64,000 nucleotides of DNA. Origin: Garcia nutans. Lineage: Eukaryota; Streptophyta; Magnoliopsida; Malpighiales; Euphorbiaceae. Positions 12,838-22,903 of the stretch are shown here, in pieces. The stretch covers positions 8,742,001 to 8,806,000 of the forward strand of contig CANTUV010000014.1 of assembly GCA_947685225.1 (NCBI GenBank). Direction: 5' to 3'. Below the pieces are notes generated by a model. The model ran no database searches, was not told the DNA's origin, and saw only the letters and a list, made by a program, of their open reading frames with translations. Made by a program: the position numbers and the translations under genes. Each line of letters starts with the position of its first letter. Position 1 is the stretch's first letter.

Positions 12838-13770
12838 AAAGTTGACAAGTGATCTAATATAGGTTATTGTGTGTTTTGTTGGAGGAAACTTGGTATATGG
12901 ATGAGCAAGAAGCATAGTATTTATCTCTCTAATGCTAAATCAAAATACAGAGCAATGGTACAATCAGTGTGTGAAATAATATGGATACAACGGCGAAGCT
13001 AGGTGGAGGAGAAGTGGGGCAATTGCCCCCCTTAATTTTTTTTAAAAAAAAAACATTCACAAGTATATATTTTTTAAAATTTTAAATTTTTTTATTTACT
13101 CCTCTTAAAATTTTAAATTATCTTTCAATTTAAGAGAAAAAAAATTTCAAAGTCTTTAATAAATTAATTTTAAATTCATCTAATCAATTAAGAGATTAAA
13201 AATAAATTAAAAGTATAATTAAAAAAATTAAACAAAATTATAAAATTAAGATCTTTATTTATTTTATTTTTTAATTTCTTCTCTTTACTTCAAATTTATA
13301 TTTTATTATTTATAATTCTAATATACTTTAATATTTTTGTATCAACATTATATGTTAAAATTTATTTTTTATATTTTTATATTAATTTTTTTACAAATAA
13401 AAATGGCTTATTAATGGTTAATAAATTTATAAAATAATTATTGTATATGAAAGGCCTAATATCAAGGTAAATTTTTTTTTTTTAAAAAAAATTTACCCCC
13501 CTATAATTAACTCCTGGCATCGCCCCCTTATGGATACGTTAGTTATTAAAAGAGATTGGTCTTAAAAATTTAACTACTAAATTGTGGTATGATAACCAAT
13601 CTGGTTCTCATATTGCTTTTAATCTTGTGTTTTACAAACGAATAGAACATATTGAAATTTATTTGTACTTTGTTCATGAAAAATTCAATCAAAGATCATT
13701 TCTACAAAGACACGTCAAGATTGGTAAGCAGTTAGGTGATATCTTCATAAAAGCTCTCAATGGAACTTGA
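12838..13770 (+). pseudogene. Copia RNase H remnant, interrupted by an insertion
   Basis: The Ty1/copia RNase H domain is visible in two blocks. The first (12838-12988) includes SNAKSKYRAMVQSVCEIIW; the second (13538-13770) includes LWYDNQSGSHIAFN, the HIEI and FVHEKF motifs, and the tail QLGDIFIKALNG. A 540-bp insertion separates them. There is at least one stop and one frameshift before the first block. After the hAT-like insertion ending at 16031, the copia sequence resumes at about 16040-16120 with the residues that follow RNase H. This is a fossil of a plus-strand copia element whose 5' part is not in the window. Confidence 0.8.
12989..13528. mobile_element. MITE, 540 bp, 9-bp TSD (Mutator-like size class)
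   Basis: It splits the copia RNase H frame. The 9-bp direct repeat TATGGATAC flanks it at 12980-12988 and 13529-13537. The ends are imperfect inverted repeats: AACGGCGAAGCTAGG on the left and, reverse-complemented, AAGGGGGCGATGCCAGG on the right, followed by G-rich and then A/T-rich subterminal DNA. There is no coding capacity. The TSD length fits Mutator-like elements. Confidence 0.75.
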
Positions 13771-14100
13771 GTAGTGGTGGAACAAGGGGGGTCCTGAGGG
13801 GTCCAAGTACAGCAAGAAGCCCTTATGGGGTCCATGGAACCCCCACTCTACAGCAATTAATTCCTGGGACTTGCAGTATCACTAACATATCTGCATGCGG
13901 TTAATTGGATGGATCCAAGCCAACTTACAAAATTCAATCATTGTCCTAATTGGCTTATTTTAATTGTCTTATGTAATTATTCAGTTTAATGTCTAAATGG
14001 CGACCAGTTGCCTTGCATTGCACTATTAAAAATATGTATGGAAGTTTCATGACAAATTTTCATTACTTTTCCTTTTCATCCCTTATTATAACATGCAGAT

Positions 14101-14113
14101 AGTATACATACAT

Positions 14114-14145
<32 letters not shown>

Positions 14146-14210
14146 GTGTATATATATATGTATATATACATACACACACACAGATAGTATAACACAGATA
14201 GTATACATAC

Positions 14211-14243
<33 letters not shown>
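14101..14243. repeat. Compound (CA)n/(TA)n/(TG)n microsatellite
   Basis: Alternating purine-pyrimidine runs read CA, TA, TG, TA, CA and again TA, TG. The CA blocks on the left and TG blocks on the right make the cluster strongly self-complementary, with potential to form cruciform or Z-type DNA. Confidence 0.85.
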
Positions 14244-15036
14244 GATATATTGAGTTTTTAATATATATTTGAGAGAATTAATTTTAAAAATTAATTATTT
14301 ATGGATATATTAGTTGGCTTATTATTTTTTATTAATCAACTGACATATTTGTATTTAATGAATATAAATTTTTCTCAATTTTAAAATATCAAAATTAAAG
14401 ATAATATCAAATCAAAATTTATATTTATCCAACTACCAAATCACTATCTTTTTCTTTTTTATAAATTGAGATTTCTTAAAAAGGATATTTTCAAGATTCA
14501 AATTATCTTTTGCATTATAAAACATAGAGATGAACATCAATTGAGTTGATCGAATTTTAGGAGTCAGCCAATCTGATTATTATTGATAAGTTGGAAAATT
14601 TTATTTTTGAAAACTACTATTTGTAAATTCAATCGGATTCGATCAATTATTATCAGGTTCGGTTGATTTTACTAATAAACGTACAAGCTAAAATTGTCAA
14701 ACTTAGTAGATTTAATATGACATAGTTAGTTGGAACGGCAGTTGGGTCAGTTGATTTCGGGTTATTTGCTTATCCCTAGCAAAACATATCTCTCACATTA
14801 GACATTTGTACTTAACCTTTGCTTAAAATCTTTACAAACATAAATCTATGTTAGTCGAATCTTTTTGAAGCTGCATTAACTTTATAGAGCAAAATCCTTT
14901 GCTTAAACTCATTTTATTATACCAAATTTAATTAGAATAGTTCTCATCATTAAGCTAACAATATATAATTGTATATTTTTTTAACCTAACTATGACTGAA
15001 ACAATGCTATTTCAGCTAGAGTTAATATATAAATAT

Positions 15037-15430
15037 GATATAATTATATTTTTGATGTCTGAACTTTTTAAAATTTAACAATTGAGTTATTCAACTTTTT
15101 AAAATATCAATTGAGTACTGAAACTGAAAAATTGTATACAATTTAGTTATTTTAGCAGGTTGCAAACCAATTACAGATAAATATCAAATGTATAATTATA
15201 CTGTTGGTGTCTGAACTTTTTAAAATTTAACAATTGAGTTGTTCAACTTTTTAAAATATCACCTTTATTGATACGTGTCATCCAATAAGGTAGCTTTTAG
15301 TTTGCAACTGGCTAAAACAACTAAATTATACATGATTTTTTGATTTCAGCACTCAATTGATATTTTAAAAAGTTAAACAATTTAATTGTTAAATTTTAAA
15401 AAGTTAAGACACAAACAGTATAATTATACC
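15037..15430. mobile_element. Hairpin MITE with 9-bp TSD, nested in the hAT-like element
   Basis: Long inverted repeats begin GATATAATTATA on the left and, reverse-complemented, GGTATAATTATA on the right. Both continue through CTGAACTTTTTAAAATTTAAC-type sequence for more than 100 bases. The 9-bp duplication TATAAATAT flanks it at 15028-15036 and 15431-15439. A partial second copy of the left arm is present at about 15189-15262. The flanking sequence (about 14981-15027 and 15440-15482) is also an inverted repeat, with matching TTTCAGCTA blocks. The MITE therefore seems to have landed in the loop of an older hairpin element. Confidence 0.75.
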
Positions 15431-15493
15431 TATAAATATTAACATTAGCTGAAATGGAATCGTTTCACCTAGGGACTTAATATAAATATATAC

Positions 15494-15872
15494 TTAATAC
15501 ATATGCAGCCTCCTAAATTTGGCATATTTGGTCATTTTGCCTCTAGTATTTATAAATTTGCCAGATTGCTCCATGTACTTATCTATTTTGTTTCAATAGA
15601 CATTTATATAATCACATATTGATCACTTTGCCCTCTTGTATTTATCTATTTCATACTCAATAGATATGTATGCAAAGATAATGATATATGTGCATATAAG
15701 TGTCTATTTGATATAAAATATATAAGTACGAGGGATAAAATGACCAATGTAAAATTATATAAGTGTCTAATTGAAAAACATAGATAAGTACTAAGGACAA
15801 TCTGGCAAATACATGAATATATGGGCAAAATAACTAAACCTGCAAAGTTTAGGGGGCTGCAAATGTATTAAA
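15494..15872. mobile_element. Hairpin MITE, TTAA-flanked
   Basis: The left end TTAATACATATGCAGCCTCC pairs with the right end, whose reverse complement is TTAATACATTTGCAGCCCCC. Pairing continues inwards through most of the element (for example TTGCCAGATTG left and CAATCTGGCAA right). The TTAA or TAA at each edge could be the target duplication, which would fit Tourist/PIF-like or piggyBac-like insertion. It has no coding capacity. Confidence 0.7.
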
Positions 15873-16039
15873 CCTTAAATACACATATATATATATATAT
15901 ATATATATTAACCCTGGCTGAAACGACGATGTTGTTTACACCTCAATTAGTGCAATGAACAATATGTTGAATGTAATTTTTTCAGCTTCAAAATTTTACC
16001 TTCCTTTAATGGAATCCTAGTTCTACCACTGAGCTTGAG

Positions 16040-17065
16040 TTAGCTACATTTGTAACAAGTTGCATGACTAATATCTATACTCTAATTTGAAGAGAAGAAT
16101 TAGAAAAGTCTAACTATTATATATTGTATTTTTGTTTATATAGCAAAGTAATAGGAATTTATTCATGAAATAATTTATTTCTAAATTAGGTTCATTGTCT
16201 ATATATATGTGTGTACATTTGTTATTTAAAAACAAAAAGAAATTAAATTTCTACTCTTAAATCCAAGGAGAATAAATCTACAAACATCAATTTAAGAGTA
16301 AAATATTAAAATGTCTAAAATGAAAAGTAATAACAAGTGCTAGAAAATCAAACTTGGTTAATCAAAGAGATCACAAACAATTCATTGAAGAATTATATAT
16401 ATATATGAACATGTTTATACATGGCAATTAGGCCGGGCTACCCATGTCCGATTAGGGCCGTGCTTGCTAAGCACGACCCGCGACAACAATTCGACATAAG
16501 TACATACCATAGGATGGGCTAGACTTATAGCACCTGGCCCATTGGACAGGCCCAACACAGCACGTCAAACAATCTAGCATGGCACGACAGAAGGTCCAAA
16601 AGGCCCAAATAATTTTAAATAAATTATATAAATAAAAATTGGAGAAGAAGGGAATCAATCTTAAATTTATTTGTTCAAGAAAGGTTGCACTATCACTAGG
16701 TCACATCTTAACATGTAAACAAATTTCAATTTTAAGTATGCATACTATCTAATATAATTTTATAAAATAAAATATTTGAAGTGTTAAATAAAATTTATTT
16801 ATAAAAATTTTTATAGATAAATTTTTTATATGTATTAAAAATTAATTCTACTAATAAAAAATTAATTTTTTTATCCATATTTATAATTAAGTTAAAATTT
16901 TAAATAAATTATATGATATGTTTTCATATGTCAAAATGGAATTGCTCGATAATATTTTTTTTTACAATTTCATAATAATTAATATGGTTTTTAAAATTTT
17001 GTATTATTATAGTTTAATTTGTTTGTTTGTATTATTATAGTTTAAGTAGTTTTATTTGTGTTATT
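16040..17065. other. Copia tail, AT-rich DNA and a GC-rich repeat fragment
   Basis: The first 100 bases continue the copia element after RNase H. At 16425-16610 lies a GC-richer block with repeated GGCCCA, GGGCC and GCACGAC words, like the dispersed GGCCCGGCACG-type repeats common in plant genomes; its class is not determined. The rest, to 17065, is AT-rich without features. Confidence 0.5.
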
Positions 17066-17089
17066 ATACACTACAAAAATATTCGGCAT

Positions 17090-17420
17090 TTGAGACGAAA
17101 ATCTGAAACGAAAATTTTTCGTCGCAAATTTGCGACGGATCTGCAACGGTTTTGCGACGGATAAACACAGTGAAGGAATTTTGAGGAAGCAGTTGCAAAT
17201 CGGTAGTAAATCGGCGACGGTTGTCTAGTCGACGCAAATTTTCGTCGCAAAATTTGGCGTGGCTGCTTAGCGGGAGAAGGTAGCGCGGGGAATTTTTGCG
17301 GAAATTAAATCCGTCGCAGATTGGTTGCAAAAACGGTAAAAAAAAAATTTATTTTGCAACGGATATTTGCAATGGACTTACTTTGCGTCGCAAATATGCA
17401 GCACAGTCGCAGATAAGTCG
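17090..17420. promoter_or_regulatory. CACTA left subterminal repeat region
   Basis: It contains many copies of the word GCGACGG, variants such as GCAACGG, and the inverse CGTCGCAAA, spaced 10-40 bases apart. In the En/Spm system such repeats bind the element's own accessory protein (TNPA), which brings the ends together. That role here is by analogy. Confidence 0.7.
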
Positions 17421-17571
17421 CAAATTAAGTTTAAAGATATTGCACGTGCCAAGCACGTGAACCACTCTTCTACTATCTCTTTGTAAATTATTCCCCCAAA
17501 TTCTATTATCCCTAATTTTGGCCGAGAACCTCCAAAACCCAAAGTGGAGTTCTTATTTTTTTTTTCCATGA

Positions 17572-20500
17572 ATGAGCCTCTTCCATCTCTCTTTCTCTCC
17601 AATTTCCTCCAATTTCATTAAGCAGTCACGCCTTTCTTCTATCGTCTTCTTCCCTACCCTCTCGTTTTCTTCATCCGACGCCACCCACGCTCACCCACCA
17701 CCTCCTGTTTTATCACTCACCGCCAAGCCGACACACCAGACACCACCTTCCACAAGCACCGACTGGGCGATGACAGTCCAGTCCTCAGCTACAACTGCTC
17801 GAGCTTCAGGTAATTTCTTACAGCTATGCTATTTTCTTGTTTTAGTTTCCATGGTTTGTTTTTGGCTTTTTGTCTCTTCTCTTGGATTGAATAATGTGTA
17901 GTGTAATTATATTCCATTCTGTTTCTATAAATGCAACAAAAGAAAGATTCAATTAATTTTCAAGATGTAATTGTCCAAAAAAATTGAAGAATGAACTCAC
18001 TGAAGCAACTTTTGTGTTTGTAAAGTTTATTAATATTGATAATATTCTTCATTTCTTCTTGCTGGTTGTTGTTGGCGCCTATATTTCTTTAAAACCATAC
18101 TAAAAATGTATTCTGCAACTGAGGCTCTTAGCATATCAGAGACAGAGTTTGAGTTTTATTCTTGTTGAGTGTGTAAAAATTGATTTTGATTTTGAATTGA
18201 GAGAAGCTAGTTTGAAGCATAAACTTATTAAAGAAAATTTAATAAAGAAACTGGATAAATTTAATAAAGAAAATTTATGCTCTTAGCATATCAAAGACAT
18301 AATTTAATAAAGAAAATTTAATAAATTTAATTGAGTTTGAAGGTAGTCTCTGCTGGTTTTCTTCATCTTCTGAACTTATTAAAGAAAATTTAATAGATCC
18401 TCAAGCTATACATATACATTAAAGAAACTGGAAAATTATATACCAGTTTCTGATATTTTACTATGTATATATGATTCAGTCCCAGTTGAAAGAAAGTTCA
18501 GTATAACCAATTAGCATCTATTAAACCGTGTACTTGTTACATTACATACTCTAGAAGAAACTTTCTTTTTTTTTTTCACTGTAGAAGATTATAACAGAAG
18601 GTAAAAAGAAATACAAATCCATTGGGTTTATATTTTAATATTTTATGCTTTGGGAAATGTCTTTCTACTTCTACAATAGGCAATATATGTTTTCTATCTT
18701 CAGCGAAAATTTTCAATTTTCATAAGATCCTGAATAAGAATAAACTATAAAGAGAAAAATACAATTGAATTCTTGAGTTTTAGTAGCTAATACGTAGTTG
18801 GATACATTTTGGTTTTATCTATTCCATAATGCTGTTTGAAACAGATAGTTTTCTTTTGGTGTTTGTAGACTGATATTTTACTCTTCTATTTGGAGAGAAT
18901 GGTGCCTATATAAATTCTCATTCCAATAAAAATGTGATACATTTAAGCTGTGTTCTGTTTCTGGCATAGCTTATTGCGATTGCGCAAGCTTTTTTTTAGC
19001 GTTAGGTAAAAAAAAATAGCATATGAGCTAGTTTTCAACTGTTTTAGTAGCCTTTTATAAAAAATTATTGCTTCCTGTGTTTTCTTTCGCTCTTTATTTG
19101 TGACAGGAACTGAACTTCTTAATTAGTGTTGGATTGTTCTGGATTTAAGAGCAAGTGAATTTCTTATTACTGTGAAAATTTAAGGTAACAACATTTTTAA
19201 AATTTTTAACTGTATCATCTCTATAGGCTATACCATTATTGTGTTAAAACAATAGCAACAAGCAATTACTGAACTTCCTTTCATTTAATATTGCTACTCT
19301 TTTTCTCTATATTTAATCTTATGTTTTATGGGTTCTTGCAGATATGGCTAAAGGGAAAGGTCACAATATTATTGAACCACCAGTGGGAAGAGGACGATCC
19401 ATACGTACAGTTCCAGCAGCCATGGTACCTACCCAACCCACACCAACAGCCATTGCACCTACCCAACCCACACCAACAGCCATAGCACCTACCCAACCCA
19501 CACCAGTAGCCATAGCACCTACCCAACCCACACCTGTAATTCCAGCGGCTGTAAATCCAAATTCAGAAGCAACTCCAACATCTGGGAGAAGAACCTCTGA
19601 ATCTTCAAATCCTAACACAGATGGAACTCCAACATCTAGGAGAAGAACATCTAAATCTTCTAATCCTATAACATCACCCTCTTCTACTCCCTCACTGGAT
19701 AATATGCACGGATTAGGAATAGAAAATCCCCAAATATCAGCTTCATCTCCTAATTCTAGTGAGCATGAACCTCAACCTGATGTTAACAATGACGTTATAA
19801 GTAGAGGCTCTCGATCCCAAGAACCAGCCCGTGATGCTGATGGGCGAATAATAATTAGTTGGTCAAAGGCTGATGGATAATTTACTAATTTTATCCTATT
19901 TAGTCACTATTTTGGCACTTTATTAATAATCTTAAGTTGTTTTAGATTTAATCCTGATTTATGGGGCATATCACATGCATGCACAGAAGCTTTTCAACGG
20001 TATCCTGATAAAACAGGATCCTCTTGGGCAAAACTGTCTCGACAATCAAAGGACTTATACTTCGGAGAGTTTAAGGTTAATGTTTATCTAATATTCATTT
20101 TTGTTTGTTTGTTCATATTCTTTAATAATGATAATGGCTAGCATATTTAGTAATTTTTACTTACTTTGCAGAAATTATTTACTTGGAGGTCATCTGAAGA
20201 TGGCTTGATGAGAAAAGCTTGGGAAAGCAAAGCAGCAAGGAGATACAGTACTTTCATTTACAATGTGAGACATAACAGATTAGTGAACTGTCCCGTGCCT
20301 TCCGAATTTGTAGAAGAGTGGAGAAAAGATTGGGAAACGGAAGATGCTGAAAAATTATCAGAGCAACAGTCTAAGAATAGACTGTCTGAGCCTGCTGGAC
20401 CAGGAACAGGGCCATCTACTCACACTTGTGGGTCAAAATCAATGAAAGAGCATGCGAAGGATTTGGTATGTAATCTACATCTTATTTTGTTATATAAATT

Positions 20501-22222
20501 GACTATTTTTTTCATCTTATGTTTGTGTTTCATATTGATTTAAACAGGCTGCAGCAAATGGGGGAAAGTTTTCTGGAAATTATGAATTGTTCAAGCATAG
20601 CCATACCAGTAAAAAAGATCGGGGGAAGTTTATAGATAAGAGATCGAAACTTGTTCATGTAAGTTGATATATTTTATTTACATTATTTTATGGATGAGTT
20701 TTTAATGTTTTTGTTGAAAATATGATTGATATGGTGTGTGGTTTACTTGGTATTGCATAATGTATACACTCTCTTTCAAATTTTCAGATTTCAATTAATA
20801 TAGGCAGTTTGATTTCATAGTAATTTCTTTGTGTTTTCATGGTACTCGAGTTTTGTTTACTTCTTGATTCTGGAATTTGTGTTAGGCTTTGACGATTTCT
20901 TTTCTGTTGTTTTTGTAATTGTTTCATTATAAATGATAAACCTTCAAACTAATGATATGTGCTTATTCTTAAACATTTCCAAGTGTGGATTCTATCACCT
21001 GGTTTCTGTATATGGTTGCTGCATCTGAACTAGAATCTTATGATTTTATGCTTTTTTGTTATTAGTTGATTGGCTTTTCTTTCTAATATTTTATTCTTAG
21101 GTTGTGTTATAGTGCGTTCTAAGTTTTGTCATATCTTTTTCTGCTTATTTGATTTATTTCGCCATAGGGTACTTATGTGATTGTGGCTCATTGTTGGCTC
21201 TTTAGTTTGCATCAGTCAATAATATTTCAACATAAATTTTTGCTTGCATCTAGCTTATAGGAAGTGACTGCTCTGCAAATTTTTACTGTTTTAAAATTTT
21301 AAACATTAATGTAAATACCATCTTCTTTCACCCTTTTATTCTTAAAGTATTGTCAAATATTCTACAGAGTTGTCCCTTTAATTTGTTTGTGAATGATGGA
21401 AATATTGCCCATTGTCTGTTTGTATGGCTTAGCTACTTAGTTCTTTAACTCCTCTTATCTGTAAACAAATTGTTCTTTGCATTGCAATTCAATTGGCAGT
21501 TTTTGAACTTGTAGTCTTCAGTTTTTTTGAGTTTCAACTTGCATTTGGAACCTCATCTTGGTTGTGCTGCTAGTACAATTATTAAAAAGAACTAGTTGAA
21601 TTATTCGATTTTTATGTTTATGAGGAGGTCATAATCATTGGAACTGAGACCCATAAATAGGTTATGTCATAATCTGATTAATACTTTTTTTTGTTAAATG
21701 TTATTAAATTGCCTATTTATGAATATTGCTTGTGAATTGTGTGTATTGGCTACTGGATTTTTTTGACTCTAACGTTGTTTTGATTTTCATTTTTAGGAAT
21801 GCTTTCAGAAATTGAAAACATTACAATCTACAGAAGAGGCAAATAGAGAGGAAGTTCAATCTTGTACTAAGGATGATGATGATTTATTTGTTGAAGCGGT
21901 AGGAGGAACAAAGAAGGCCAGAATATATGGGTTGGGAAATTTAGCGAGTTCTCACATCTTTAAGGGCAGTGAAAGTATATCTCAACAAGTGAATGAGAAT
22001 ATGTTAACTGAGATACGTGATGAGATAAGCAATAAAGTTAGTCATATAGAGAGCAAATTAGAGACCAAGATTGCAAATATGGCTCGATTTTTGGTTGAGA
22101 ACCAGACTTGGATTCAGAATATGTTACTAGGACGACCAACTGAACCTCCTAGATGGGCTCCAATAGAACCAACCCCACCAGCAGAAGATCAAGTAACAGA
22201 AGAACATCCAAATGATGACTAG
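17572..22222 (+). CDS. Transposase_24-type (Ptta/En/Spm) gene carried by the CACTA element
   Basis: Six exons fit one frame: 17572-17809, 19342-19876, 19946-20075, 20172-20465, 20548-20658 and 21797-22222, giving 577 residues. Order: a Ser/Thr/Pro-rich N-terminus; a 10-residue repeat region (APTQPTPTAI) in exon 2; then a region typical of plant PF03004-like proteins, with GRIIISWSKADG, FNPDLWGI, KLFTWRSSEDGLMRKAWESK, the KNRLSEP motif followed by THTCGSKSM, and FKHSHTSKKDRGKF. The C-terminus is helical (residues around NKVSHIESKLETKIANMARF) and probably coiled-coil. The exon 2 donor reads GG|ATAATT, one base from a normal GTAATT. Unless it splices anyway, translation stops at 19880 after 258 residues. 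The role is probably TNPA-like binding of the subterminal repeats (inference). The start could also be ATG 17770 or 19344. Confidence 0.75.
19429..19535 (+). repeat. Coding minisatellite, about 30-bp unit, 4 copies
   Basis: Tandem copies of a unit beginning ACCTACCCAACCCACACC keep frame and encode PTQPTPTAIA-type decapeptides in exon 2 of the CACTA gene. The last copies vary (TPVAIA, TPVIPA). Copies are nearly identical, consistent with recent expansion. Confidence 0.85.
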
Positions 22223-22459
22223 TGTATACCTTCGGCTTAGTTTTTACTTTTGAAAGTGTTCATACTTTAATACTTTGAAATGTTTAAAACTTATATATTG
22301 TAATGACTTTTGAGTTATGTTAGTTTAACTAACTATTGCATTTTATATCAATGAAAAATTATTTTGAAAATTGATGTAAATTTAGATTTATGTAATTAAA
22401 TTGTAAATATTATTATTACAGGTGTGTATTTTATATATAAAATCCATATAATGACACAA

Positions 22460-22870
22460 AACAGTCTGTGACGAAATTTGTGACGGACGGTCTGCGACGG
22501 CTCGTCTGCGACGGAATTTGCGATGAAAAACACCACGGCATATATATACTCCAGAACATCTGCGACGGCCTTTGTGACGGATTTGCGACAAAATCTGAGA
22601 CGGAAAATCTGCAACGACATTCTGCGATGGAATCTGCGACGAAATACTATGACCTTGAAAATGGCGGGAAAATAAATTTGCTACCAATTTGCGACGGTTA
22701 CTGTGTGCCCACGAAAATTTGAGTGGCAAATTTGTAACCGCCTAGTGGTAGCAAATCCGTTGCAATCTGCGACGGCCTGTCGCAAAATTGAAAACTTCGA
22801 CGTCTTTTTTATTAACGGATCGTATCCGTCGTAGATCGGTCACAAATTTTGATTTGCGACGAATTCTGTC
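22460..22870. promoter_or_regulatory. CACTA right subterminal repeat region
   Basis: Dense TGCGACGG, TGTGACGG and reverse CCGTCGCA words mirror the left end of the element. Small open frames in this block exist only because of the repeat. Confidence 0.7.
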
Positions 22871-22903
22871 CGTTGCAGATAGCGTTTTTTTTTTGTAGTG
22901 ATA

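Larger units (their letters stand above)
13772..16031. mobile_element. Non-autonomous hAT-like element, 2.26 kb
   Basis: Terminal inverted repeats are TAGTGGTGGAAC on the left and, reverse-complemented, CAGTGGTAGAAC on the right. An imperfect 8-bp target duplication flanks it: AACTTGAG at 13764-13771 and AGCTTGAG at 16032-16039. Both features are typical of hAT elements. It sits at the end of the copia RNase H sequence, which resumes after it. No transposase is readable. The interior has accumulated microsatellites and at least two hairpin MITEs. Confidence 0.75.
17069..22900 (+). mobile_element. CACTA (En/Spm-type) transposon, complete ends, 5.83 kb
   Basis: It begins CACTACAAAAA at 17069 and ends TTTTTTTTTGTAGTG at 22900. 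The 3-bp target duplication ATA lies at 17066-17068 and 22901-22903. Both subterminal regions (about 17090-17420 and 22460-22870) are packed with TTTGCGACGG/CCGTCGCAAA words in both orientations, the usual arrangement of accessory-protein binding sites in CACTA elements. The internal gene is a Transposase_24-type ORF on the plus strand. No TNP2/TNPD catalytic transposase is present, so the element is non-autonomous for cleavage. Intact TIRs and TSD suggest fairly recent insertion. Confidence 0.92.

Noticed and set aside
22388..22729. Arginine-rich overlapping frames on both strands near the CACTA right end
   Set aside because: Created by the GCGACGG subterminal words; no independent coding evidence.
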